From assembly GCA_026982235.1 (NCBI GenBank), contig JALSHM010000451.1:1-8232 (forward strand): DNA of 8,232 bases. The letters are read 5' to 3'. The notes below the pieces were generated by a model. That model searched no databases and had not been told where the DNA came from. It saw only the letters and a program-made list of their open reading frames with translations. A program made the translations under genes and the position numbers. The DNA comes from Robiginitomaculum sp. GTDB taxonomy: Bacteria; Pseudomonadota; Alphaproteobacteria; Caulobacterales; Maricaulaceae. This document shows, piece after piece, positions 1 through 5,858 of the stretch. The first letter of the stretch is position 1. The number at the start of each line of letters is the position of its first letter.

Positions 1-389
1 TTTGGGGCGAATGCAAAATTACTGGGCGCAGCATGTTCAGAACCCAAGGCCGCAACACGCCAAGTTTCAAGCTCGACGAGGGATAGCAGTGTATTGCCGT
101 CCCGGTCAGCTCGCTCAAATGCTTGCACTATCCCGTTCGCCACTTCGACTTTATCAATAATATAATCACCGTTTTCATCAAAACCCGCAAACAAAAGCGC
201 GCCCGGGCGTGGTATTTGTATAAATGTACCAGAGCGCCCAATGCGTTCTTTGTGCTGAATAGTTTCTATAATTTGAGCTTGAGGATCAGGTATATCTGGG
301 CTCGGGGTTTGGGAGATTACTTGGGCAGAGGCAGACATCGCCAAAAACGTAGCAATTATAAGCCCCAAAACCGATGATCCAAAACGCAT
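1..389 (-). CDS. Secreted EF-hand domain protein (3' end outside window)
   Basis: Read on the minus strand from an ATG at 389, this frame stays open for 129 codons to the window edge, so the protein is C-terminally incomplete. Residues 1-22 form a signal peptide with a hydrophobic core and an Ala-Ser-Ala cleavage site before Gln23, so the product is probably periplasmic or exported. Two EF-hand calcium loops are visible. Loop 71-82 has D71, N73, D75, D79 and E82 in the canonical 1-3-5-9-12 positions, and loop 95-106 has D95, D97, N99, S103 and E106. A GAGG ribosome site sits 5 nt before the ATG. The gene follows recR on the same strand with a 73-bp gap, so co-transcription is possible but no functional link is evident. 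Calcium binding is inferred from the loops. The specific role is unknown. Confidence 0.85.
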   Translation of the reverse strand, partial: MRFGSSVLGLIIATFLAMSASAQVISQTPSPDIPDPQAQIIETIQHKERIGRSGTFIQIPRPGALLFAGFDENGDYIIDKVEVANGIVQAFERADRDGNTLLSLVELETWRVAALGSEHAAPSNFAFAP

Positions 390-462
390 ATAAACCTCAC
401 ATTTTATTTTGCGCAAGATTGCCGACCTTTGCCCAAGAACGCAAATGAATTTAGCACAAGGT

Positions 463-1068
463 TTAAAACGGGCGCCTGCTCGCCATAGCAGCGCTAATTG
501 TACCATCGTCAAGATAATCAAGCTCACCGCCAACCGGAACACCGTGGGCAAGGCGCGATATTTTTACATCCATTTCGACGAGATGATCCGTAATATAATG
601 CGCCGTAGTTTGGCCATCGACTGTGGCATTCATAGCCAGAATAATTTCTGAAATTTCAGGCGCGCGCGCACGGGCAATTAAACCCGCAATATTTAAATCT
701 TCTGGCCTGATTCCGTCTAGCGCCGATAAACACCCGCCAAGCACATGATAACGCCCCTTAAACGCCACCGCCCGTTCTAACGCCCAAAGATCACCCACTT
801 CTTGCACAACGCAGATGACAGACGCATCGCGGGCAGGAGCCGTACAAATATGGCATGGATCAGAGACATCAATATTCCCGCAAGTCCCGCACGGTCTGAT
901 TTTCTCGCCGACCACAGCCAAAGCCTCTGCCAATGGGTTGAGCAAGACATCGCGTTTCTTGACCAATGCCAGCGCCGCCCGCCTAGCCGAGCGCGGGCCA
1001 AGCCCCGGCAATTTAGCCAATAGCCCAATTAAATTTTCAATGTCTGGCCCTGCGGGTGAAGCGGGCAT
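463..1068 (-). CDS. recR: Recombination mediator protein RecR
   Basis: RecR acts with RecO (and RecF) in the cytoplasm to load RecA onto gapped single-stranded DNA during recombinational repair. The 201-aa product has the whole family layout. A helix-hairpin-helix is at about 13-36 (core Leu-Pro-Gly-Leu-Gly-Pro-Arg-Ser-Ala). A four-cysteine zinc finger uses C60, C63, C72 and C75. A Toprim domain runs from about 83 to 165 with E90 and D93 in the Val-Val-Gln-Glu-x-x-Asp motif, and a C-terminal Gly-Val-Pro-Val-Gly-Gly-Glu-Leu-Asp-Tyr segment follows. The frame is open further upstream to an ATG at 1110. I chose 1068 because GGGAG lies 5 nt before it and the resulting length matches typical RecR (about 200 aa). 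The usual dnaX-ybaB neighbours are absent here: upstream there is only a short gap and then a broken gene on the other strand. Confidence 0.95.
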   Translation of the reverse strand: MPASPAGPDIENLIGLLAKLPGLGPRSARRAALALVKKRDVLLNPLAEALAVVGEKIRPCGTCGNIDVSDPCHICTAPARDASVICVVQEVGDLWALERAVAFKGRYHVLGGCLSALDGIRPEDLNIAGLIARARAPEISEIILAMNATVDGQTTAHYITDHLVEMDVKISRLAHGVPVGGELDYLDDGTISAAMASRRPF

Positions 1069-1145
1069 GGCGGCTCCCAAATTGATTCGCATAAGCCTAG
1101 CCGCAATCACGTCACGGGGCTAGCAACACATTTACGTTAATATCC

Positions 1146-1191
1146 TTGCTGCACACAGTAATATAGCTAATATATACATAAAATGGGGAGG
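1146..1191 (+). promoter_or_regulatory. Putative promoter and ribosome site for the broken kinase-like gene
   Basis: TTGCTG (1146-1151) and TAATAT (1168-1173) are separated by 16 bp, a reasonable sigma-70-type pair in an AT-rich gap. A strong GGGGAGG ribosome site (1185-1191) follows, 3 nt before the ATG at 1195. The expression signals therefore outlive the gene they served. This is pattern matching by eye only. Confidence 0.35.
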
Positions 1192-1194
1192 TAG

Positions 1195-1503
1195 ATGGCT
1201 AAAAACACTTGGACACGAGTGGAACAGTTGTTTCATGCCGCTATGGACAAACCCAATAATCGCCGTAGCGCTTATCTGCGCGATACCTGCAAAGTAAGAC
1301 TGAATACGAAGACTGCATGCGCCTTGTTAAAGCATCTGAAGCCGCGCAGTCTGGCTCAGGCAAGGACAAAGATGGTCAGCCAAAACGCGACCCTGATGCA
1401 GGTTGGCACGTCAAGAAAGACAGCAAAGGCAAGCTTAAATCCACCTATGGATATTCTGTCCATACGGGTGTGGATGAGGATGGGTTTATCCACCGCGCCC
1501 TGA
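1195..1503 (+). pseudogene. Ser/Thr protein kinase N-terminal remnant running into IS DNA
   Basis: The first ~32 residues (Trp6-x-x-Val9-Glu10-x-Leu12-Phe13-His14-Ala-Ala ... Arg24-Ser-Ala-Tyr-Leu28-Arg-Asp-x-Cys32) match the N-terminal leader helix of a class of bacterial Ser/Thr kinases, which usually reads W-x-x-V-x-x-L-F-x-A-A-L-x-x-P-x-x-x-R-x-A-F-L-x-x-A-C. In those proteins a kinase domain and often TPR repeats follow. Here, after about position 1290, the frame only reads through transposon DNA out of frame, and it ends at 1503 as a meaningless basic tail. No kinase motif (glycine loop, HRD, DFG) is present, so the gene is destroyed although its promoter and ribosome site look intact. 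The kinase assignment rests on a short leader segment and is moderate. The truncation itself is clear. Confidence 0.5.
1290..1502 (+). pseudogene. IS5-family-type transposase fragment
   Basis: In the frame of the ATG at 1317, open upstream to about 1290, the translation contains Arg-Asp-Pro-Asp-Ala-Gly-Trp-His-Val-Lys-Lys, then Ser-Thr-Tyr-Gly-Tyr-Ser-Val-His-Thr-Gly-Val-Asp-Glu-Asp-Gly-Phe-Ile-His-Arg. This is the internal DPDA-x-W ... YGY-x-H-x-x-VDEDGF block of IS5-group DDE transposases. Similarity fades after about 1502, and both the N-terminal DNA-binding part and the C-terminal catalytic part are missing. It is out of frame with the kinase-like leader to its left, so the join is a deletion or rearrangement rather than a clean insertion. 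The open frame runs on to 1550 but the tail is not transposase-like. Confidence 0.65.
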
Positions 1504-1532
1504 GCGAAGCGAGAAAATACCTGTCTTATGAT

Positions 1533-1574
1533 TTACTCGGTTCTTTGTGATATTAGGAACTGTTGCTTGGCCAT
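1533..1574 (-). other. 13-codon open frame with a near-ideal ribosome site
   Basis: On the minus strand an AAGGAG (1582-1587) stands 7 nt before an ATG at 1574. The frame encodes Met-Ala-Lys-Gln-Gln-Phe-Leu-Ile-Ser-Gln-Arg-Thr-Glu and stops at 1533. It is more likely the beginning of a gene cut off by the adjacent rearrangement, or a leader, than a functional peptide gene. I do not recognise the peptide. Confidence 0.25.
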
Positions 1575-1615
1575 AATAGTTCTCCTTGATGGCTGTTATT
1601 ACTCATAACAACCCA

Positions 1616-1636
1616 GAACTAAACCGGGACAAGTCC
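1616..1636. repeat. Possible IS terminal sequence
   Basis: The segment ends in GGGACAAGTCC, with GGAC and GTCC arms around AA. It lies exactly against the inner 45-bp repeat and about 115 bp past the last IS5-like coding sequence. It resembles the terminal inverted repeat of an IS5-type element and could be the right end of the element whose transposase fragment is at 1290-1502. No matching left end was found in the window, so this is tentative. Confidence 0.25.
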
Positions 1637-1679
1637 ATATGACTATACTTCGATAAATAGTGAATTATGCTGTGGTCTC
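1635..1679 (-). repeat. 45-bp inverted repeat, left copy
   Basis: The reverse complement of 1635-1679 matches 3342-3386 at 43 of 45 positions (two transitions). It starts GAGACCACAG and ends TCATATGG. The two copies face each other around the 1.7-kb block with the membrane protein, SRAP and TIGR02301 genes. Neither copy is within a convincing gene. The left copy abuts the possible IS end and the right copy lies 37 bp from an IS630 end. Confidence 0.85.
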
Positions 1680-1792
1680 CCAATAAATATTCATGCGATA
1701 CCCCTCGGCTACAGAATACATGCCCTTGATTTTTTAAATTATATGTGCGACAAAATGGCACAGTTAAATAATTTTTAGGGGAAAGTGCGCAA

Positions 1793-2035
1793 ATGACACG
1801 GTTCAATAAATTTTTACTTACACATTTATGCAAGGGTATAGTGGTCGGATGGAGTTTGCTTGCTATATTTTTAATTTCCAATTTGGGCGGTGTTGGTACG
1901 CTTATTTTTAAATCATCGAATACTGTGATGGCAGTCGGCCTGTTGGCTCTTGGATTTGCAATAACTTTCGGTAGTTGCGCAATGGGTCTAGGTGTGATGA
2001 AATATTTACCCGATTCCAAAGGGAAAAAAACTTAG
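1793..2035 (+). CDS. Small two-helix membrane protein, function unknown
   Basis: This is an 80-aa protein with a short basic N-terminus, a hydrophobic helix at about 15-37 and a second at about 44-68, ending in a charged Lys-rich tail. Both ends are therefore probably cytoplasmic, by the positive-inside rule. AGGGGA stands 10 nt before the ATG, slightly long but usable. The second helix is rich in Gly and small residues (Gly-Phe-Ala-Ile-Thr-Phe-Gly-Ser-Cys-Ala-Met-Gly-Leu-Gly), the kind of surface that packs against another helix. It converges on the SRAP gene, with stops about 12 bp apart. I recognise no family. The long minus-strand frame across it has no such regular structure, so I take the plus-strand frame as the gene. 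Confidence 0.65.
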   Translation: MTRFNKFLLTHLCKGIVVGWSLLAIFLISNLGGVGTLIFKSSNTVMAVGLLALGFAITFGSCAMGLGVMKYLPDSKGKKT

Positions 2036-2047
2036 GTTTCCCCAACT

Positions 2048-2722
2048 TTAATCAACAACGGGTAAAATTAGATTAGCCCCTTGGGCGCGACCTGAACTGA
2101 CAGCTCGCGATACTTCGTGAAATGCTAAATCATCACTGCCGAGCATATGTTTTATGGTTTGCTCTGGCTTGATATCGGGATTTAACCAGTTTTGCCAGTG
2201 TTCAGGCGGCAGGCGCACGGGCATACGGTGGTGTAAATATTTGATATGGCCGATTGCTGGCGTGGTCAAGATAGTGAATGACAACAAGGTAATACCTTCG
2301 TCTACCCGCCATTGATCCCACAAACCCGCGAGAGCGGACAAGCCCGGCTCGATAGGGTGAATATAGTATGGGGTTTTGGGACTGGTGACGCCCTCCCATT
2401 CATACCAGCCGTTCATAGGTATGAGGGCGCGGCGGCGTTGCCACGGTGTGCGAAAACTGGGTTTATCAGCCGCCGTTTCCATACGGGCATTGAATAAAGG
2501 CCGCCCTTCGGGCATTTCCTTGCGCCAATGGGGATGCAGCCCCCAACGCATGGGGACTATTGTGCGCTTGCCCAATCCATTCAACGCCACTATGGGGGCC
2601 ACAATAGCTGGCGCCATATTCCAATTGGGTTCCCAAGTCCACAGGCCTTCATGGGCAATTTCACCACCGAAATATTTGACAATATCCTCTAACCCTGCTG
2701 CCAATACATATCGTCCACACAT
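2048..2722 (-). CDS. SRAP-family abasic-site shield protein (HMCES/YedK type)
   Basis: The 224-aa product has the SOS-response-associated peptidase (SRAP) fold. Cys2 of the Met-Cys-Gly-Arg-Tyr start becomes the N-terminal residue after Met removal and forms a thiazolidine link to abasic sites in single-stranded DNA, shielding them from nucleases and error-prone repair. The active-site set is complete: Asn78 in Phe-Asn-Ala-Arg, Glu108 in Gly-Trp-Tyr-Glu-Trp, and His165 in His-His-Arg-Met-Pro-Val. The early Asn-x-Ala-Pro (35-38) and Met-Arg-Trp-Gly (58-61) motifs are also present. Length is typical. The start is fixed by the need for Cys at position 2, and an AAGAGAG ribosome site lies 6 nt upstream. 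It is transcribed divergently from the TIGR02301-type gene, with 69 bp between starts. I see no obvious LexA box in that gap. Confidence 0.95.
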   Translation of the reverse strand: MCGRYVLAAGLEDIVKYFGGEIAHEGLWTWEPNWNMAPAIVAPIVALNGLGKRTIVPMRWGLHPHWRKEMPEGRPLFNARMETAADKPSFRTPWQRRRALIPMNGWYEWEGVTSPKTPYYIHPIEPGLSALAGLWDQWRVDEGITLLSFTILTTPAIGHIKYLHHRMPVRLPPEHWQNWLNPDIKPEQTIKHMLGSDDLAFHEVSRAVSSGRAQGANLILPVVD

Positions 2723-2791
2723 ATATAACTCTCTTTATGTTCGGTGCAAAAACCGCGTGACCTGAGCCCATGATACACGTAAACTATAACA

Positions 2792-3256
2792 ATGAAACGT
2801 GTATTGCTCATATTGGCATTTTTGGTGACCACGCCAGCTTTTGGACAAATTGCGCCTGAAAATAAGCTGGAAACTCAATCTGCGGAACAGCCAAAATTTG
2901 ATCCCAAAGTTACCGCCCAAAAGCTGGAAGAGCGGATTGACAAGAACATGGTGACTATGACAGGTCTTGTTGAGGCTATGGCAAACAATTTGGGGCAATT
3001 GCATTCTTTGCGCACTTTATGCTTCGGCGAGGAGGATCAGAAATGGCGGATGGTTGCGTCCAATATGATGCAAATTGAAGCACCTAAAGATGCTGCCTAT
3101 CGCCGCCAACTTATCCGTGCTTTCAACGCTGGATACTATGCCCAAAAAAACCGCTATACATCCTGCACTGCAGAAGTGGCTCTAGACGTAGCTGCCCTAT
3201 CAGAAAACGGCAGACATATAGCAACCATGTTGGGCGATCCTTATCGGGAAAGGTAA
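2792..3256 (+). CDS. TIGR02301/DUF2385-family secreted protein
   Basis: The 154-aa product has a signal peptide (Lys-Arg, then a hydrophobic core to about residue 17) with likely cleavage in Ala-Phe-Gly|Gln at 19/20, so the mature protein is periplasmic. The second half carries the pattern I associate with the alphaproteobacterial TIGR02301 family: Leu-Arg-x-Leu-Cys-Phe-Gly-Glu-Glu-Asp-Gln-x-Trp-Arg (73-86), Arg-Arg-x-Leu-Ile-x-Ala-Phe-Asn-x-Gly-Tyr (104-115), and Tyr-x-x-Cys-Thr (122-126). C77 and C125 probably form a disulfide. Residues 35-70 are helical and charged. The family has no established function. No good ribosome site precedes the ATG. The assignment is from memory of the motif pattern. 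Confidence 0.85.
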   Translation: MKRVLLILAFLVTTPAFGQIAPENKLETQSAEQPKFDPKVTAQKLEERIDKNMVTMTGLVEAMANNLGQLHSLRTLCFGEEDQKWRMVASNMMQIEAPKDAAYRRQLIRAFNAGYYAQKNRYTSCTAEVALDVAALSENGRHIATMLGDPYRER

Positions 3257-3423
3257 CACCCAAGAGCGTCGGCAGAAGCAGGCTTAGCCTATTCGGGCAG
3301 TTATCTACCCGGTAAAACAAAGCCATGGATATTATTATCAAGAGACCACAGCATAACTCACTATTTATCGAAGTATAATCATATGGTTTGTGTCAGGCAT
3401 ACTGATTTTCTGGTTTGATGCGT
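3257..3423. other. Intergenic stretch with the right repeat copy, no gene seen
   Basis: Between the TIGR02301-type gene and the IS630 remnant there is no credible coding frame and no strong terminator, only a weak AGGC-TTA-GCCT hairpin near 3280. The right copy of the 45-bp inverted repeat (3342-3386) is its main structure. Confidence 0.5.
3342..3386 (+). repeat. 45-bp inverted repeat, right copy
   Basis: This is the partner of 1635-1679, 43/45 identical in opposite orientation. Similarity stops sharply after TCATATGG on the outer side and just before GAGACC on the inner side, so it behaves as a defined unit. Confidence 0.85.
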
Positions 3424-3435
3424 TGTATACCCAGT

Positions 3436-3811
3436 TCACTGAATAATCATATGCTTTTCGCTCGTTATAACCCTGAAATTATCGGTTATAGTATCGCGGA
3501 ATTTGGGCCACTTATCTGGCAGGGTTTTGTGGAAGAAAGCCAGAATTGCGGCGGCAAAGTCATTAAATTTGGCATAGTGTTTGTTATGGGTGACATGTTT
3601 GTGCATGATGCCCCAAAGCCGTTCAATCGGGTTTAAGTGCGGTGCATAGGCGGGCAGAAAGTGCAACTTTATTCGTCTGTTTTCATCTGCAAGCCAAGGC
3701 TTCAAGACCCTAGCATGGTGATAGCGGGCATTGTCGAGAAATACATGGACACACTGCTTATTAGGGTAAGCTATTTCGATTTTCTTGAGTAAACGCAATG
3801 TACTGTCTGCG
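3436..3811 (-). pseudogene. IS630 transposase, C-terminal catalytic piece
   Basis: On the minus strand this frame encodes the last ~120 residues of an IS630-type DDE transposase. It contains Val-Phe-Leu-Asp-Asn-Ala-Arg-Tyr-His-His, holding the second catalytic Asp, then Leu-Pro-Ala-Tyr-Ala-Pro-His-Leu-Asn-Pro-Ile-Glu-Arg-Leu-Trp-Gly, holding the catalytic Glu. Recognisable sequence begins at Ala-Asp-Ser-Thr-Leu-Arg-Leu-Leu-Lys-Lys, near 3810, before the nominal TTG at 3798. The first catalytic Asp is missing, so this piece cannot transpose alone. Confidence 0.85.
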
Positions 3812-4106
3812 CGGTCAAATGCACCTGCAATTCTGCTTCTTGCTCAAAGCTCAGATGCCCCTCGCGCTTTGAATAACCTGAAATCTCTAAGCTCGATATC
3901 CCATCGGCTTCATAGCTACGCCGCCACGCACGCACCGTTCCCGTATCTAAAAATAGCGCATCCGCAACCCGCACCGCTGGCCACCCCTTATCCAAAAGTA
4001 AAAGCCCGTTGGCGCGACGCACAACCAATCCGTCCTCTTTATGGCGGCGCAAAGTAGCTGCAAGTTCACGACGTTCGCTCGGTGACAATGAAAAAGATCG
4101 GCTCAT
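3771..4106 (-). pseudogene. IS630 transposase, N-terminal DNA-binding piece
   Basis: From the ATG at 4106 the frame gives an N-terminal helix-turn-helix region (Leu-Ser-Pro-Ser-Glu-Arg-Arg-Glu-Leu ... Arg-Arg-Ala-Asn-Gly-Leu-Leu-Leu-Leu-Asp-Lys-Gly ... Thr-Val-Arg-Ala-Trp-Arg-Arg-Ser-Tyr), then Phe-Glu-Gln-Glu-Ala-Glu-Leu-x-x-His-Leu at about 85-95, which is normal for the family. It runs out of frame near 3805, where the C-terminal piece starts in another frame. Roughly 110 residues, including the linker and the first catalytic Asp, are gone. The cause is a single deletion with frameshift around 3800-3815. Confidence 0.85.
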
Positions 4107-4184
4107 ACCCCTTTAGAATCAATCCAAACAAAAACCGCAAGCAAAAAATGCTTCATTCAGGATTCAGAGTATACATCCTTTTTC

Positions 4185-4295
4185 ACCCCGCTCGGTACGA
4201 TAAATGCAAATGTAGGCTGACTTCATTAAAATAGACCCGCTCGGTATTATTAATTGTAATTTAGTGCGCTTTATGTTAAAACACCCCGAAAGGGT
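4185..4295 (+). promoter_or_regulatory. Three operator-like sites before hipBA
   Basis: ACCCCGCTCGGT (4185-4196), ACCCGCTCGGT (4235-4245) and ACCCCGAAAGGGT (4283-4295) share ACC...GGT dyad arms and start 50 and 48 bp apart. CCCGCTCGGTA is an exact direct repeat in the first two. The third site overlaps the AGGG ribosome site of hipB. A weak promoter, TTCATT (4222-4227) and TATTAT (4245-4250) with a 17-bp spacer, would have the middle site inside it. HipB proteins repress their own operon through dyad operators, so autoregulation is likely. That these are the HipB sites is inference. Confidence 0.45.
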
Positions 4296-4301
4296 TGATT
4301 T

Positions 4302-4523
4302 ATGAACAAGATAACCAACACAAACGAAATTGGCGAAATGGTGAGAGCCGCGCGCAAAGCCCAAGGCTTAACGCAAGTACAGCTATCTGCGGCCTGCGGG
4401 GTGGGCGTTCGGTTTATCCGTGAATTGGAACACGGCAAGCCGTCCTGCCATATTGGTAAGGCTCTGCAAGTCATGGTGATGTTGGGGCTAGACGTGTTCA
4501 TAGAGGGGCGTAGTGCGTCATGA
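4302..4523 (+). CDS. hipB: HipB-type antitoxin, HTH transcriptional repressor
   Basis: The 73-aa protein is almost entirely an HTH_3/Xre domain. Residues 10-66 include Val-Arg-Ala-Ala-Arg-Lys-Ala-Gln-Gly-Leu-Thr-Gln (14-25), the recognition region Cys-Gly-Val-Gly-Val-Arg-Phe-Ile-Arg-Glu-Leu-Glu-His-Gly (32-45), and the typical end Lys-Ala-Leu-Gln-Val-Met-Val-Met-Leu-Gly-Leu-Asp-Val. HipB dimers bind operator DNA and HipA, silencing the kinase and repressing the operon. AGGG lies 7 nt before the ATG. The stop overlaps the hipA start by ATGA, a strong sign of translational coupling. Length is slightly shorter than E. coli HipB (88 aa), with the degradation-prone C-terminal tail reduced. Confidence 0.88.
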   Translation: MNKITNTNEIGEMVRAARKAQGLTQVQLSAACGVGVRFIRELEHGKPSCHIGKALQVMVMLGLDVFIEGRSAS

Positions 4524-5767
4524 TTCGTGTTTTAGATGTTTACCTACACGATGTTCTAGCGGGGCAGCTAACGCAAGGTAAAGGCGGTGCGTTATCATTT
4601 GCCTATGAGGATTCGTATGTCGTGGACGGCAAGCCTGCCGTATCTATCTCCATGCCTCTACAAGAGCAAGATTATGACGGCGCAGAAGTTCGGGCGTTCT
4701 TCTCTGGCCTCTTACCTGACGATATTGTGCGGCACCGCTTGGCGAAGTATTTGGGTGTGTCCGAGAAAAACCCGTTCTCTCTGCTTGAAGTCATTGGCGG
4801 TGAATGCGCGGGTGCTTTGTCTCTTTATCCCGAAGGCGAGAAACCAAGCACGGCTAAAGACGAAGACATTGAGATTCTGGACGATAAGAGTCTCAAGGAA
4901 ATCTTAGACCTACTTAGGCGGCGTCCGCTATTGGCCGGTGATGATGGTTTGCGACTATCGCTTGCTGGTGCACAGGACAAAATCGCCGTAGGCATGAAAG
5001 ATGGGAAGATTACGCTTGTCAAAGGTCATACGCCGACCACCCATATTTTAAAGCCGCTTATCGAGGACATAAAAGACAGCGTTCATAATGAAGTGTTCTG
5101 TATGCGCCTAGCCGCCATGATGGGCATTGATGTGCCCAACGTTGAAATCAGATGGCTTGGCAATACGCCGTATTTCCTCATAGAGCGATATGACCGCATA
5201 AAAATGGATGCGGGTAAAGTTAGGCGTTTGCACCAAGAAGATTTTTGTCAAGCCATGGGCATTATGCCCGACATAAAATATGAGCGTGAGGGCGGGCCAA
5301 GTGTGGCCGATTGCCAAACCGTGTTGCGCGAAAACTCGGTGCGACCCGCTGCCGATAATTTACGATTTTTGGAGCGTGTTATATTTAACTATCTCATCGG
5401 TAATGCAGACGCACACGGTAAGAACTATTCTTTGCTCTACACAAATGCCAAGCCGCATCTTGCCCCTGCTTATGATCTTTTATGCACGAGGGTTTACCCC
5501 GAATTATCAATCCGTATGGCTATGAAAATTGGTAAAAAATACAAGCCAGACGATGTGTTTTTACGGCATTGGAACCGCTTGGTTCCCGATACAAAAGCAG
5601 CACATAAAAACCTTGAAAGTCAACTTGTAAAGATGGCTAATCACTGTGTCGACAAAGCCGAAAAACTGCACTCAAATTTTGAAGCCAAAGGCGTGAAATC
5701 CGAAATATTTGGCGACATAATTGCGGTGATAAAGAAGCGTGCAAATCATATAAAAGGCGATTTTTAA
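4520..5767 (+). CDS. hipA: HipA-type serine/threonine kinase toxin
   Basis: The 415-aa toxin is of the HipA family, whose E. coli member phosphorylates glutamyl-tRNA synthetase, triggers the stringent response and promotes persistence. The N-terminal subdomain has Phe-Phe-Ser-Gly-Leu-Leu-Pro-Asp (60-67) and Leu-Leu-Glu-Val-Ile-Gly-Gly-Glu-Cys-Ala-Gly-Ala-Leu (88-100). Ser147 in Leu-Ser-Leu-Ala-Gly-Ala-Gln-Asp-Lys matches the autophosphorylated P-loop serine (Ser150 in E. coli). Lys178 in His-Ile-Leu-Lys-Pro is the nucleotide-binding lysine. Asp297 in Gly-Asn-Ala-Asp-Ala-His-Gly-Lys-Asn is the catalytic base, and Asp319 in Pro-Ala-Tyr-Asp-Leu the metal ligand. All key residues are present, so the toxin appears active. 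The target in this organism is not known. Only 12 bp separate its stop from a tRNA-like fragment. Confidence 0.94.
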   Translation: MIRVLDVYLHDVLAGQLTQGKGGALSFAYEDSYVVDGKPAVSISMPLQEQDYDGAEVRAFFSGLLPDDIVRHRLAKYLGVSEKNPFSLLEVIGGECAGALSLYPEGEKPSTAKDEDIEILDDKSLKEILDLLRRRPLLAGDDGLRLSLAGAQDKIAVGMKDGKITLVKGHTPTTHILKPLIEDIKDSVHNEVFCMRLAAMMGIDVPNVEIRWLGNTPYFLIERYDRIKMDAGKVRRLHQEDFCQAMGIMPDIKYEREGGPSVADCQTVLRENSVRPAADNLRFLERVIFNYLIGNADAHGKNYSLLYTNAKPHLAPAYDLLCTRVYPELSIRMAMKIGKKYKPDDVFLRHWNRLVPDTKAAHKNLESQLVKMANHCVDKAEKLHSNFEAKGVKSEIFGDIIAVIKKRANHIKGDF

Positions 5768-5779
5768 GATAGGTAGGCG

Positions 5780-5802
5780 TGGCTCCGCAAGCAGGACTCG
5801 AA
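5780..5802 (-). repeat. tRNA 3'-end fragment, probable attachment-site scar
   Basis: Read on the minus strand, 5802 to 5780 gives TTCGAGTCCTGC, TTGCGGA, G, CCA. This is the T-loop and 3' T-stem, an acceptor strand, the discriminator base and CCA of a tRNA. The GGAGCCA end and the acceptor partner it implies (TCCGCAA) fit tRNA-Asn best. Upstream of TTCGA the sequence turns to AT-rich DNA with no T-stem partner or cloverleaf, so only the tail exists. Duplicated tRNA tails are the normal outcome when tyrosine-recombinase islands integrate into tRNA genes. Chance similarity cannot be excluded without finding the intact gene. Confidence 0.55.
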
Positions 5803-5858
5803 TAAAAATAATAAATACAGTTAAATCAAATAGATAGATGTTTTTGACAAGCGCAAAA

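Larger units (their letters stand above)
3424..4175 (-). mobile_element. IS630-family element, internally deleted
   Basis: Imperfect terminal inverted repeats bound this block. The left end at 3424 reads TGTATAC, 8 variable bases, CTGAAT. The right end, read inward from 4175, has the same TGTATAC and CTGAAT with identical spacing (15 of 21 positions match). Both ends contain TA, the target dinucleotide of IS630/Tc1-mariner elements. The element is about 750 bp against roughly 1.1 kb for an intact relative, and its transposase lacks its centre. It could move only if a related transposase acted in trans. The exact ends are inferred by eye. Confidence 0.6.

Noticed and set aside
1069..1110. Upstream start for recR (14 extra codons)
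   Set aside because: The Met at 1068 has a GGGAG site at 5 nt and gives the normal family length.
1097..1121. Hairpin CTAGCC...GGCTAG upstream of recR
   Set aside because: Only six pairs around a long loop, with no T-run. This is too weak to call.
1603..2019. Minus-strand frame of 138 codons across the small membrane protein
   Set aside because: The opposite strand encodes two clean membrane helices with a ribosome site. This frame also runs through the 45-bp repeat.
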